A stretch of DNA of 64,000 nt from Fictibacillus arsenicus (GCF_001642935.1 NZ_CP016761.1:1550001-1614000); one strand, 5' to 3'. Shown: positions 38,375 to 47,770, counted from the stretch's first letter. Program-made: numbers and translations. The notes: generated by a model not told the origin, from the letters alone.

Positions 38375-39640
38375 ATGAAAAAGTTATTAGCATTGCCTTT
38401 AACTTTTGCTCTTGCTGCAAGTGCTCTAGCTGCTTGCGGACCGCAAGAAGACAGCACTTCAACTGGCGGTAAGAAAGAAGCTTCAAGCAAAAAGCCAGAG
38501 AAACTGGTTATCTGGGAAGACCAGGAAAAAGGTATGGGAACGAAGGATGCCATCAAAAAGTTTGAAGAGAAACACGGCATCAAAGTAGAGCTTAAAGAAA
38601 TCCCTATGCTTGACCAACAAGAGAAACTTCGTCTTGATGGACCTGCGAAAAAAGGACCAGATGTTATCACAACACCGCATGACCGCATCGGACCTTTAGC
38701 AATCGAAGGCTTGATTGCACCGATCGAAGTTTCTGACGATGTGACAAAGCTTTACACAGAATCATCAATTAACGCATTAACATATGACGGAAACCTTTAC
38801 GGACTTCCAAAGTCAACTGAAACACCAGTATTCATCTACAATAAAAAAATGATGGATAAAGCACCTGAATCTTTAGAAGACTTAATGGCTTTCTCTAAAG
38901 GCGACAAAGGCGGAGCTCAATACGGATACCTTGCAAACTGGACAGACTTCTATTTTGCACACGGTGTACTTTCTGGATTTGGCGGATATGTATTTAAAGA
39001 TGACAACGGTACATTAGATCCTAAAGACGTTGGTCTTGCTAACGAAGGTGCTGTTGAAGGTTTAGACTATATCACTAGCTGGTACAACGAAGGATTGTTC
39101 CCGAAAGGTATCATCGGTGAAAAAGCTGGTTCTACAATCGATGGACTATTCACTGAAGGTAAAGCAGCTTCTGTTATGAACGGACCTTGGTCTTTCCAAG
39201 GCTATAAAGATGCCGGAATCGACATCGGTGTTGCACCAATGCCTAAGCTTCCAAACGGTGAGTATGTAAAAACATTCATCGGAGTTAAAGGTTACAACGT
39301 AAGTGCTTTCTCTGAAAACCAAGAATGGGCTGCAAAGCTTGTTGAATTCATTACAAACGAAGAAAACTCTAAAGTTCGTTATGAAAAGACAGCAGAAATC
39401 CCTCCAGTTGTATCTCTAATGGAGGACCCAATCATTGCAGACAACGAAGCTGCTAAAGCTGTAGCTGTTCAATCAGAACGCGGTGTTCCAATGCCTAACA
39501 TCCCTGAGATGGCAGAAGTTTGGGCTCCGGCTGCAAACGCACTTCAACTATCTGCAACTGGCAAATCTAAGCCACAAGCAGCATTAGACAGTGCAGTGAA
39601 AACAATCGGACAAAACATTGAAGCAAACCACAGTAAATAA
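38375..39640 (+). CDS. mdxE: Maltodextrin ABC transporter, substrate-binding lipoprotein (MdxE)
   Basis: 421 residues from the ATG at 38375 behind GGGGGG. Signal peptide with lipobox LAAC (Cys21), then a Thr/Ser/Lys linker. The mature part is a type 1 solute-binding protein with KLVIWEDQEKG and GPWSFQGYKDAGID, as in maltose/maltodextrin binders. It feeds the two permeases downstream. A 150-base gap with a hairpin follows, which fits the higher expression usual for binding proteins. No ATPase is encoded here; in B. subtilis the shared ATPase MsmX, encoded elsewhere, does the job. Confidence 0.9.
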   Translation: MKKLLALPLTFALAASALAACGPQEDSTSTGGKKEASSKKPEKLVIWEDQEKGMGTKDAIKKFEEKHGIKVELKEIPMLDQQEKLRLDGPAKKGPDVITTPHDRIGPLAIEGLIAPIEVSDDVTKLYTESSINALTYDGNLYGLPKSTETPVFIYNKKMMDKAPESLEDLMAFSKGDKGGAQYGYLANWTDFYFAHGVLSGFGGYVFKDDNGTLDPKDVGLANEGAVEGLDYITSWYNEGLFPKGIIGEKAGSTIDGLFTEGKAASVMNGPWSFQGYKDAGIDIGVAPMPKLPNGEYVKTFIGVKGYNVSAFSENQEWAAKLVEFITNEENSKVRYEKTAEIPPVVSLMEDPIIADNEAAKAVAVQSERGVPMPNIPEMAEVWAPAANALQLSATGKSKPQAALDSAVKTIGQNIEANHSK

Positions 39641-39650
39641 TAAGCAATAA

Positions 39651-39690
39651 GAGAAAAGCGGTACCCAGTCGTCGCGGGTACTGCTTTCTC
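39651..39690 (+). other. Intra-operon hairpin between mdxE and mdxF
   Basis: Imperfect stem gagaaaagcggtaccc / gggtactgctttctc, without a T-run. It probably stabilises the mdxE message or partly attenuates transcription. Confidence 0.6.
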
Positions 39691-39795
39691 TCACTATTGT
39701 GTATGTTGGAAAGGTTTCGCTAAAAAGAATGGGTCCTGAAATCTTTCGAACTATACACAATAAAGTAAGTGGAAAAAGGAAAGGGGAAACCTGTA

Positions 39796-41058
39796 ATGAC
39801 ACACCGTAAGACGGCAGCACTGCTGTCCATCATTCCAGGATTGGGACAATTTTATAACAAGCAATGGGTAAAAGGGTTTGTATTCTTATTCTTAGCAGCA
39901 TGTTATTTTATTGCGTTTCTGGATTTTCTTAATATTGGACTTTGGGGAATTGTAACATTAGGTACAGAAGTGCCAAGAGATCATTCTATATTCTTGCTTG
40001 TAAATGGTGTTATCTCTCTTATCGTAGTTGCAATCGGACTTGGCTTCTATGTATTGAACTTTTATGATGCTTACCAAAATGGCAACAAGCGCGACATGGG
40101 GCTGCAGTTAGCAACACTTCGCGAACAATATCATAACGTGATCGACAAAGGGTTCCCGTACTTAATGGTAGGCCCTGGATTCCTGTTATTAGTTTTCGTA
40201 GTTATTTTCCCGATCATCTTTATGCTTCTTCTTTCATTCACGAACTATAATCTATACAACTCACCGCCAAATAAACTAGTGGACTGGGTAGGTTTTCAAA
40301 CGTTTATTGAAATGTTTACTTTAGATATCTGGCGTGAAACGTTTATATCTGTATTTGCTTGGACAATTATCTGGACGTTTACGGCTACAACTTTGCAAAT
40401 CGGTGTAGGGATTTTCCTTGCTGTACTTCTTAATCAGAAAGACCTTAAATTTAAAGGCTTAATGCGTACATTATTGATTCTCCCTTGGGCTGTACCAGCG
40501 TTTGTATCTATACTTATCTTCTCAGGATTGTTCAATGATACTTTCGGAGCAATTAATAACGATATTTTAGCAGCTGTTGGAATCGATTCCATACCTTGGA
40601 TGACAGATCCGTTCTATACAAAAATTGCATTGATCTTTATTCAATCCTGGCTTGGTTTCCCGTTCGTTATGGCCATGACAACAGGAGTTCTTCAATCCAT
40701 TCCTGGTGAGCTTTATGAAGCGGCTACGGTTGATGGAGCATCAACTTGGGACAAATTCAGAAAGATTACACTTCCTATGATTCTATTTACGACGGCTCCG
40801 ATCTTGATTACGCAGTATACGTTTAACTTTAATAACTTTAACGTAATCTACCTGTTCAACAATGGTGGTCCTGCGATTCCTGATCAGAATGCAGGGGGAA
40901 CTGATATCTTGATTTCCTGGATTTATAACTTAACGATGACATCTGCTCAATACAGCAAAGCTGCAGCAGTAACCGTTATGCTATCCATCATTATTGTATC
41001 GGTGTCACTGTTCTACTTCAGAAAGACCAAATCATTTAAGGATGAAGGAATGATTTAA
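39796..41058 (+). CDS. mdxF: Maltodextrin ABC transporter permease (MdxF)
   Basis: 420 residues from the ATG at 39796, which follows GGAAAGGGG. There are about eight membrane helices: a two- to three-helix N-terminal extension typical of MalF-type permeases, then the core with the EAA loop YEAATVDGASTWDKFRKITLP that contacts the ATPase. It pairs with MdxG, whose gene begins two bases after this stop. Confidence 0.9.
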   Translation: MTHRKTAALLSIIPGLGQFYNKQWVKGFVFLFLAACYFIAFLDFLNIGLWGIVTLGTEVPRDHSIFLLVNGVISLIVVAIGLGFYVLNFYDAYQNGNKRDMGLQLATLREQYHNVIDKGFPYLMVGPGFLLLVFVVIFPIIFMLLLSFTNYNLYNSPPNKLVDWVGFQTFIEMFTLDIWRETFISVFAWTIIWTFTATTLQIGVGIFLAVLLNQKDLKFKGLMRTLLILPWAVPAFVSILIFSGLFNDTFGAINNDILAAVGIDSIPWMTDPFYTKIALIFIQSWLGFPFVMAMTTGVLQSIPGELYEAATVDGASTWDKFRKITLPMILFTTAPILITQYTFNFNNFNVIYLFNNGGPAIPDQNAGGTDILISWIYNLTMTSAQYSKAAAVTVMLSIIIVSVSLFYFRKTKSFKDEGMI

Positions 41059-41059
41059 T

Positions 41060-41896
41060 ATGAGTATAAAAACAGCGAATAGAATCCGTTTAACTCTGTC
41101 GTATATTATTCTTTTAGGTGCAATTGCTGTTGTAATCTATCCGATCGTTTGGGTAGTAGGCTCTTCACTGAATCCAGGTAACAGCTTATCAAGTTCGACC
41201 ATTATTCCCGAAAATGCTACTTTGGATCACTATAAAAAGCTTTTTGCAGAAACTGAATATCTAACTTGGTATTGGAATACGCTGAAGATCTGTTTTATTA
41301 CAATGGTGCTCTCAGTGATCTTTATCGGTCTTACGGCTTATGCCTTTTCAAGATATAAGTTTGTTGGACGCAAGAATGGATTATTATTGTTCTTGATCTT
41401 GCAGATGATTCCGCAGTTCGTAGCCATCCTTGCAATCTATATTCTTGCATTCCAAGTAGGATTGTTAGATACACATCTGGCATTAATTCTTGTGTACGTT
41501 GGCGGATTAATTCCGATGAACACGTATTTGGCGAAAAACTATTATGATACGATCCCAAAAGAACTGGACGAATCTGCACGAATTGACGGTGCAGGTCACT
41601 TCCGTATCTTCTGGCAGATCATATTGCCGCTGTCTAAACCGATCCTAGCGGTAATTGCGCTATTCAGTTTCATCTCGCCATTTGCTGATTTTATCCTGGC
41701 TTCTATTCTTATTAGCTCTGATGAAAAGCAGACCCTGGCAGTTGGATTGTTTAACATGATCTCAAATAAATTTGGAAATAACTTTACGCTTTTTGCGGCA
41801 GGTTCAGTATTAGTTGCGATTCCAATCGGATTGCTTTTCTTATCGCTGCAGCGTTACTTTATCTCTGGATTAACAGCAGGCGGAACGAAAGGTTAA
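41060..41896 (+). CDS. mdxG: Maltodextrin ABC transporter permease (MdxG)
   Basis: 278 residues with six membrane helices. The EAA loop reads DESARIDGAGHFRIFWQIIL, and the C-terminus QRYFISGLTAGGTKG is typical of MalG-type permeases. It forms the channel with MdxF. It is tightly linked to mdxF (one base between stop and start) and followed after 28 bases by the amylase. Confidence 0.92.
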   Translation: MSIKTANRIRLTLSYIILLGAIAVVIYPIVWVVGSSLNPGNSLSSSTIIPENATLDHYKKLFAETEYLTWYWNTLKICFITMVLSVIFIGLTAYAFSRYKFVGRKNGLLLFLILQMIPQFVAILAIYILAFQVGLLDTHLALILVYVGGLIPMNTYLAKNYYDTIPKELDESARIDGAGHFRIFWQIILPLSKPILAVIALFSFISPFADFILASILISSDEKQTLAVGLFNMISNKFGNNFTLFAAGSVLVAIPIGLLFLSLQRYFISGLTAGGTKG

Positions 41897-41924
41897 TAAG
41901 TACAACACTCTAGGAGGAACGGCG

Positions 41925-43439
41925 ATGGGCAAAAAGATTATCATCTTGGGCTTGTCGTTTCTTCTTTTTTTATCTGTTCAAAATAAAGCGCTTGCAGAAA
42001 AAAAGGAAGAGCGGTCATGGAAAGACGAGACCATCTATTTTATTATGGTAGACCGGTTTCAAAATGGTGATAAAAAGAATGATTTTGAAGTTGATACATC
42101 AGACCCTGCAGCCTATCATGGGGGAGATTTTAAGGGGATTACTGAAAAGCTTGATTACCTCGAAAAACTTGGTGTTACAGCAATATGGATGACACCTGTA
42201 GTGAAAAATAAGGAACGCGGCTACCATGGCTATTGGACAGAGGATTTTTACGAAACGGAAGAACATTTTGGGACGAAGGAAGACTTAAAGCAGCTGGTAA
42301 AGGAAGCCGATGATCGTGACATAAAAGTAATATTGGATCTTGTTGTGAATCATACAGGCTATAAACATTCATGGCAGAATGATCCTGAAAAAAAAGACTG
42401 GTTTCATCCCCAAGAGGAGATAAGCAATTGGGACAATCAGCAAAATGTAGAGAACGGATGGCTTGCCGGATTGCCGGATTTAAATACAGAAAATCCTGAA
42501 ACAAGAAACTACTTGCTGGATATGGCTGAATATTGGATAAAAGAAACAGATATTGACGGCTATAGGCTAGATACGGTTAAACATGTTCCAAAAGATTTTT
42601 GGATAGAATTTTCCAAAAGAGTAAAAGAAGCGAAGTCTGATTTCTATTTGATCGGTGAAGTATGGCACAACGATCCCCGGTATATTGCAGAATATAACAA
42701 AGCGGGAATTCATTCTTTTGTAGATTATCCTTTGTTTAATGAGATGGTGAGGATTTTCAAACAAAGCGGTCAATCTCTTTCGGAACTGCACTCCGTATGG
42801 GAAAGAAACAAATATTATTATGAAGATCCCTACACGTTAGGAAATTTTATCGATAATCATGACAACATCCGTTTTGTAAGAGAAGTGCTGCTCAAACAAG
42901 AGGACCCAGAAAAAAGACTGAAATTGGCTCTGACCTATCTTTACACAGCTCCTGGAATTCCGATTCTATATCAAGGGACAGAACATATGATGGACGGTGC
43001 AAAAGATCCTGACAACCGCCGTATGATGGACTTCAGCCAGAACAAAAAGATGGAGACATTTACAGCGAAACTTGGTGATCTAAGACAAAAGCATCCAGCA
43101 CTTCGCCGCGGAGACTTCTCCATGATAAAAGATGATGGGGCAAAAGCGGTATTCAAAAGAACTTATAGAGATGAAACGATTTATATTGTTTATAACAACG
43201 ATAAAAAAGATGCAGAGATCACTTTTAAAGACAAGGACTTAAGCGGACATAAATTTGTTGATCTAATAAACGAAGAAGAAGCGAAAGTAAAAGGTGGCAA
43301 AATTGAACTTCAAGTAAAAGGGGAAACTGCACATGTTTTCCTTTTACAGGAAGAAAGTTCAAACCCTTATCTTTACGCTGCAATAGCAGCAGGCGGTATT
43401 CTCGTGATCTTGTTATTGGTCTTTCTATTTAAAAAGTGA
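41925..43439 (+). CDS. Membrane-anchored extracellular alpha-amylase (GH13)
   Basis: 504 residues. An N-terminal signal peptide (IIILGLSFLLFLSVQNKALA) is followed by a GH13 barrel. Catalytic residues are Asp216 in GYRLDTVKH, Glu245 in GEVWHND and Asp313 in IDNHDN. A beta domain precedes a single C-terminal membrane helix (YAAIAAGGILVILLLVFLF) ending in KK. It should sit on the outer face of the membrane and cut starch fragments for MdxE. The AGGAGG start and 28-base gap place it in the mdx operon. Anchoring at the C-terminus is unusual for alpha-amylases but known in some Bacillaceae. Confidence 0.87.
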   Translation: MGKKIIILGLSFLLFLSVQNKALAEKKEERSWKDETIYFIMVDRFQNGDKKNDFEVDTSDPAAYHGGDFKGITEKLDYLEKLGVTAIWMTPVVKNKERGYHGYWTEDFYETEEHFGTKEDLKQLVKEADDRDIKVILDLVVNHTGYKHSWQNDPEKKDWFHPQEEISNWDNQQNVENGWLAGLPDLNTENPETRNYLLDMAEYWIKETDIDGYRLDTVKHVPKDFWIEFSKRVKEAKSDFYLIGEVWHNDPRYIAEYNKAGIHSFVDYPLFNEMVRIFKQSGQSLSELHSVWERNKYYYEDPYTLGNFIDNHDNIRFVREVLLKQEDPEKRLKLALTYLYTAPGIPILYQGTEHMMDGAKDPDNRRMMDFSQNKKMETFTAKLGDLRQKHPALRRGDFSMIKDDGAKAVFKRTYRDETIYIVYNNDKKDAEITFKDKDLSGHKFVDLINEEEAKVKGGKIELQVKGETAHVFLLQEESSNPYLYAAIAAGGILVILLLVFLFKK

Positions 43440-43472
43440 AAATAATTTAGATAATGCGAATTCAAAGGATTT

Positions 43473-43742
43473 TCTCTAAAAGATAGTTGCTTTTGATTAA
43501 CTTTTCATTCTCTTCATTGACAAGTTGATTGGAGCGCAAGGTGCGGTACTCCTCGAAAATGAAAATCACATTTTCTTCGTGCGATGAAACGCTGCCGAAC
43601 TCTTCCTTGTCCTGCGGGACTAGTGTGACAGGTGAGACTCCTAATGGTGCAGAGCAGCAGGAGGCTTACCGCACGCCCCGCGGAAAGCGAGCAACCTGAG
43701 CGGAGATCAACTACTTTCAAAAGCAACCTGAATTAAAAGAAT
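43473..43742 (+). repeat. Dispersed intergenic repeat, copy R7
   Basis: Lies between the amylase and the LacI gene. It starts ctctaaaagatagttgcttt and carries the same gaaaatcacattttcttcg module as R1. It ends tttcaaaagcaacctgaatt. Confidence 0.85.
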
Positions 43743-43787
43743 CATATATCTTTTTTCCTAAGGATTCTATACAATTATGTTGGATTG

Positions 43788-43801
43788 AGAAAGCGTATAC
43801 A
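43788..43801 (+). promoter_or_regulatory. Possible cre or autoregulatory site before the LacI gene
   Basis: AGAAAGCGTATACA matches the cre core TGNAANCGNWWNCA at 13 of 14 positions (first base differs), 35 bases before the start codon. A TATACAAT lies 20 bases upstream and may be a -10. Confidence 0.4.
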
Positions 43802-43835
43802 GCCAGAGTAATAGTCTGAAAGGAGGACTCCCATT

Positions 43836-44858
43836 ATGTCAGTTACCATTAAAGATGTAGCGAAATTAGCAGATGTTGCTCCTTCAACGGTATCAAGGGT
43901 TATTGCTAACAACCCTCGTATATCAGAAAAAACAAAACGAAAAGTGAAAGAAGCAATGGATTACCTTGGCTATCATCCTAACTTTAATGCTAGAAGTTTA
44001 GCAAACCGCAGCACTCAGGCAATCGGACTCGTCATGCCGAGTTCTGCAGATAAAGCTTTCCAAAACCCATTTTTTCCTGAAGTAATCAGAGGAATCAGTA
44101 CGATGGCGCACGAGCAGGAATATGCGCTATATATGTCCACGGGAAAAACGGAGGATGAAATTTTTGATGGAGTAGTCCGTATGGTGCAGGGACGGCGTGT
44201 TGATGGTATCGTTATGCTTTATTCGCGAGTTGACGATCGAATCATGTGTTATTTACAAGAACAAAACTTTCCTTTTACCGTAATCGGAAAACCTTTTAAA
44301 AATGCAGAAACGATAACACATATTGATAACGACAACTTTAGAGCAGGTCAGGAAATGACAGAGCATCTTCTGTCCCTTGGACATGAGAGAATCGGTTTTG
44401 TAGGAGGAGACTTAAACCTTGTCGTAACGATCGACCGGTTATTAGGTTATGAAAAAGCGATACGAAACGCAGGACTGCCGCATAAAGATGAATATATCGT
44501 ACACGAAGAGTTCTTAAAAGAAGGCGGGCAGGAAGCTGTAAAGGAACTATTGGGATTGAAGAATCCGCCAACTGCATTGCTTGTGATGGATGATCTTATG
44601 TCTTTTGGTGTATTAAGTACGTTAAATGACTTAGGATTAAGTGTTCCAGACGATATTTCCTTATTAAGCTTTAACAATGTGATGCTTTCAGAACTTTCAT
44701 CTCCTGCTTTAACCTCTGTTGATATTAATATTTTTCAGCTCGGATATGAAGCAGCAAAAGGATTATTGGAATGCATTCAAACACCTGGAAAACCAGCAAA
44801 ACGTGTTACAGTACCATTTGAGCTCGCTGAAAGGCAGTCTTGTAAAAAAATTAATTAG
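43836..44858 (+). CDS. LacI-family regulator of the maltodextrin genes (MalR/MdxR-type)
   Basis: 340 residues. N-terminal helix-turn-helix (TIKDVAKLADVAPSTVSRVI) with hinge helix (NARSLANRST) precedes a periplasmic-binding-protein-like ligand domain. Its sequence around NNPRISEKTKRKV resembles MalR-type maltose repressors, and the operator-like palindrome at 38324 suits such a protein. It is expected to bind maltose or maltodextrin. It has AAAGGAGGA before the ATG. A direct link to mdxE control is inferred from context. Confidence 0.87.
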   Translation: MSVTIKDVAKLADVAPSTVSRVIANNPRISEKTKRKVKEAMDYLGYHPNFNARSLANRSTQAIGLVMPSSADKAFQNPFFPEVIRGISTMAHEQEYALYMSTGKTEDEIFDGVVRMVQGRRVDGIVMLYSRVDDRIMCYLQEQNFPFTVIGKPFKNAETITHIDNDNFRAGQEMTEHLLSLGHERIGFVGGDLNLVVTIDRLLGYEKAIRNAGLPHKDEYIVHEEFLKEGGQEAVKELLGLKNPPTALLVMDDLMSFGVLSTLNDLGLSVPDDISLLSFNNVMLSELSSPALTSVDINIFQLGYEAAKGLLECIQTPGKPAKRVTVPFELAERQSCKKIN

Positions 44859-44865
44859 GGAGTAT

Positions 44866-44917
44866 AAAAAGCCTCTATCTGATGAGTTCACTCTCTCAGT
44901 TAAAGGCTTTTTTCTTT
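44866..44917. terminator. Bidirectional terminator between the LacI gene and the LigD polymerase gene
   Basis: Stem aaaaagcct / aggcttttt closing an inner ctgatgag...ctctcag pairing, with T-runs in both directions. The polymerase stop codon is inside the hairpin. Confidence 0.7.
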
Positions 44918-45820
44918 TAATGCTTGTATCACAGGGGAAATCGGCTGTCTATTTTTAGCTGAAAAAAACTCTTTAAAAGGATCGCCAACTTCTTTAATTC
45001 GATCTTGAATAACAGTTAACGGAAAAAAGTCAGGTTTAAGCGACCCATCCACTTCATGCCAATAAAGGGGGGCAGCTACGAGTGCATCATCATTTCCTCT
45101 TACTGAATAAGGTGCAATGATGGTTTTGCCTTCCGCATGCTGGATATAATCGATATAACATTTGTTGCCTCTGTTCTTTTTTAACCTTTCGATTGTGAAC
45201 CAGCAAGGTTCTTTTTCAATTAAATAGTGCGCAAGAAATTCAGTGAAAAGCCGGGACTCATCAAATGTTACTTGATCATCAGGCAAAGGAATATAGATTT
45301 GCATCCCTTTATTTCCGCTTGTTTTAATAAAAGTAGTTAGACGAAGGTTATCGCAGACTTCTTTAATCATCAATGCGGCTTCAATCGAAAGCTTAAATTC
45401 TTCCCGGGAAGGTGGATCAAGATCCATAACGATTTCTGACGGGTAAGAAGTATCAGATGTCCGGTAAGGAATATGAAATTCAAATGCGAGCTGATTTCCA
45501 AGCCATAAAAGGGTTGGCAGGTTATTGCAGACAATGTAATTTATATCCTCTTGTTGAACCGTTTGTATATAATCTGGCGCATAGTCCGGACAGTTCTTTT
45601 GATAAAATCTTTCATCTCCAACGCCGTGCGGATATCTGATTACTGTAAGTGCGCGGTTCTTAAGGAAAGGAAGCATGTATGGTGCTATGTGTGTCAAATA
45701 GTTGATGTATTCGACTTTTACGATGTTATGTTTTGGCCAAAGAGGCTTATCAGGACTTGTCAGTGTAACAATCTCTCCATTAACTTGAAGGTTCAGCTGT
45801 TCTTTTGCAGGCTTTCCCAT
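44900..45820 (-). CDS. ligD: LigD-type NHEJ primase/polymerase domain protein
   Basis: About 306 residues, equal to the C-terminal half of Bacillus LigD. AEP-polymerase features: MLPFLKNRALTVIRYPHGVG, the catalytic pair in VMDLDPPS, SGNKGMQIYIPL and YLDY-like CYIDYIQHAEGKT. It fills and trims ends during non-homologous end joining. In B. subtilis ligase and polymerase form one 611-residue protein; here this gene has its own ATG with GGGAGG seven bases upstream, both lying inside the 3' end of the ligase gene in another frame. A natural split or an old frameshift are both possible. Confidence 0.88.
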   Translation of the reverse strand: MGKPAKEQLNLQVNGEIVTLTSPDKPLWPKHNIVKVEYINYLTHIAPYMLPFLKNRALTVIRYPHGVGDERFYQKNCPDYAPDYIQTVQQEDINYIVCNNLPTLLWLGNQLAFEFHIPYRTSDTSYPSEIVMDLDPPSREEFKLSIEAALMIKEVCDNLRLTTFIKTSGNKGMQIYIPLPDDQVTFDESRLFTEFLAHYLIEKEPCWFTIERLKKNRGNKCYIDYIQHAEGKTIIAPYSVRGNDDALVAAPLYWHEVDGSLKPDFFPLTVIQDRIKEVGDPFKEFFSAKNRQPISPVIQALKEKSL

Positions 45821-46755
45821 GTACAATCCTCCCAGTCAGCGTCAAAACGAAAACGGAAAAAACGCGGCTGTCTTAACTGTTCTTTGTAAACCTCTAAAAA
45901 AGAAAGCTCCACACACAGCGACGGTTCAATCGAAATGATAGAGCCTGATCTTCCGCTTTGGTTTCTTTTCACGACCTGGATTAAAGCTTCCTTCTCTTCA
46001 GGTGAGATTCCGTGCGAAAACAAACCGACAAACATGATCTGATCATCTCTTACCACACCAACATGGAAAAAACCGTTTTCTGTATCGTATCCTGTCAGAA
46101 TAAATGTACTGTATTTAAGATTTTTTACTTTTATCCAGTGAGTTGTCCGAGTTCCTGAAGACCACTTATTTTTAATATTTTTTGCTACAATGCCCTCGCT
46201 ATTGTTATTCCGGACAGTATGCTCAATATACTCTTTATCATTTGTAAAAGGGACAAAGTTCATAAAAGATGAAGGGATAACCTTTTGGATATCCACATTT
46301 AATGCTTCTATGAAATTAGACAGCAATTCTTTTCTATTTAAAAAGTGTTCGTGATAAATGTATTGACCTTCAACAGCAAGCAAATCAAAAGCACAATAAG
46401 AGGAGGGATACAGCTTTACAGCTTGTGTAATTCTTACGTTTTGTTTTAGCCTGCCTCTTTTCTGTATCTGTTCAAAGTTTGCTTTAAAAGGATTTTCTAA
46501 AATGCACAATTCACCATCGAGCAAAAGCGGAAACAAGTGATTCACCTTATTTTCAAAGTCCTTTAAAAAGTCAGGGATTTCTGGAAAAATTGTATGCAGG
46601 TGATGACCATTTCTGGATGTCATAACAATTTTGGAATGATCCCAATAAAGAAGACACCGAAAACCATCGTACTTTACTTCATATACCCAATCCTCGCCAA
46701 CCGGAAGTTCATCAGAAAGAGTAGGGAGCATGGGTTTAAGAAAAGCAGAAATCAT
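45793..46755 (-). CDS. ligD: ATP-dependent DNA ligase (LigD ligase part)
   Basis: 320 residues. The nucleotidyltransferase motif I is YEVKYDGFRC, with the adenylated Lys in KYDG; later motifs include LLDGELCI, NSEGIVAKN and WIKVKN, followed by an OB domain. It seals ends held by Ku. The ATG overlaps the ku stop codon. The end DWEDCTWESLQKNS runs into the polymerase gene with an overlap of 28 bases from the chosen polymerase ATG. Confidence 0.9.
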   Translation of the reverse strand: MISAFLKPMLPTLSDELPVGEDWVYEVKYDGFRCLLYWDHSKIVMTSRNGHHLHTIFPEIPDFLKDFENKVNHLFPLLLDGELCILENPFKANFEQIQKRGRLKQNVRITQAVKLYPSSYCAFDLLAVEGQYIYHEHFLNRKELLSNFIEALNVDIQKVIPSSFMNFVPFTNDKEYIEHTVRNNNSEGIVAKNIKNKWSSGTRTTHWIKVKNLKYSTFILTGYDTENGFFHVGVVRDDQIMFVGLFSHGISPEEKEALIQVVKRNQSGRSGSIISIEPSLCVELSFLEVYKEQLRQPRFFRFRFDADWEDCTWESLQKNS

Positions 46756-47639
46756 GAACTTGAAGCTTTCTTCTTAGCTGTTGATTTTTTCTTCTTCGTT
46801 TTCTTTTCCTCACCAGATTGTTTCTCTGCCGTTTCTTTTTGTTTCTTTGGTTCTTTTTTCTTTGGTTCTTTGCCTTTACTTTCGTTGATTGAAGCTTGTA
46901 GAGCCTCCATTAGATCAACTACATTAGTCTTTGGTCTTTCTTTTGCCACTTTAACTTCATCACCAGAAATTTTACTGTTGATCAGCTCAAGAACAGCCTC
47001 TCTATACTCGTCTTCATATTTTTCCGGCTCAAATGGAGCAGTTAATTGTTCGATAAGCTGTTTCGCCATTTCAAGCTCTTTTTCATTTAATGAAACTTCG
47101 TCAGTTAATCCAGGAACATGATCAACATTGCGTACTTCATCAGGGTAAAAGATTGTTTCTAGCACTAAACCGTTTTTATAAACACGTACTGCTGCGAGAT
47201 GCTCTTTAGATCGGAGTGTGAACTTTGCAAGACCGATCTTTCCAGTGTCTTCCATAGCTTTTTTTAATAAAGCAAAGGATTTCGTTCCGTTTTCACCTGG
47301 TCCAACAAAATAGGAACGGTTGTAAAAAATAGGATCAATCTCTTCTAATTGAATGAAATCAATGATTTCTATCGATTTATCAGATACGCCCGCCAATTCA
47401 TCCAGTTCATCCTTTTCAACTACGACGAACTTTCCAGGCTCATATTCATACCCCTTAACGATCTCTTTAGAGTCAACTGTTTCTTCACATACAGGGCATA
47501 TCTTTTCATATTGAACAGGGCTGTGGCATTTTTCATGTAAATATCTCATCTTAATATCTTTATTTTCTGTGGCAGCAAACAGTTTAATTGGGATATTTAC
47601 TAGCCCGAAGCTGATTGCTCCTTTCCACATCGTATGCAT
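46752..47639 (-). CDS. ku: Non-homologous end-joining protein Ku
   Basis: 295 residues from the start reading MHTMWKGAISFGLVNIPIKL, which has AAAGGATGG upstream; longer starts lack one. It is a bacterial Ku homodimer that binds broken ends and recruits LigD. The Ku core is followed by a Lys-rich tail from about residue 255 (KKKEPKKQKETAEK) that helps DNA binding. It is first in the ku-ligase-polymerase operon. In B. subtilis the equivalent operon is made in the forespore, and a sigma-G-like promoter is visible upstream. Confidence 0.93.
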   Translation of the reverse strand: MHTMWKGAISFGLVNIPIKLFAATENKDIKMRYLHEKCHSPVQYEKICPVCEETVDSKEIVKGYEYEPGKFVVVEKDELDELAGVSDKSIEIIDFIQLEEIDPIFYNRSYFVGPGENGTKSFALLKKAMEDTGKIGLAKFTLRSKEHLAAVRVYKNGLVLETIFYPDEVRNVDHVPGLTDEVSLNEKELEMAKQLIEQLTAPFEPEKYEDEYREAVLELINSKISGDEVKVAKERPKTNVVDLMEALQASINESKGKEPKKKEPKKQKETAEKQSGEEKKTKKKKSTAKKKASSS

Positions 47640-47697
47640 GGAAACCATCCTTTCACGTTCGTTTATTACATAGTGTTTGATTTCCAATAAAATAAAC

Positions 47698-47726
47698 ATC
47701 ATGTATATTTTTCCATATTTTATACA
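47698..47726 (-). promoter_or_regulatory. Possible forespore (sigma-G) promoter of the ku operon
   Basis: On the minus strand TGTATA, 17 bases, then CATGATG, against the consensus TGHATR and CATnnTA. It lies 59 bases before the ku start and fits known forespore expression of ku in B. subtilis. Confidence 0.4.
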
Positions 47727-47741
47727 CATTTCGACAATGCA

Positions 47742-47770
47742 TTGTAGAATCATGTAAAATCCTTCATAAT
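47742..47770 (+). promoter_or_regulatory. Possible sigma-A promoter of the histidine kinase
   Basis: TTGTAG, 17 bases, then CATAAT, 38 bases before the start codon. Confidence 0.4.

Noticed and set aside
45793-46755. Calling the ligase a pseudogene because it lacks the polymerase half
   Set aside because: Both halves keep all motifs, and the second has a well-placed ribosome binding site, so both are kept as genes.
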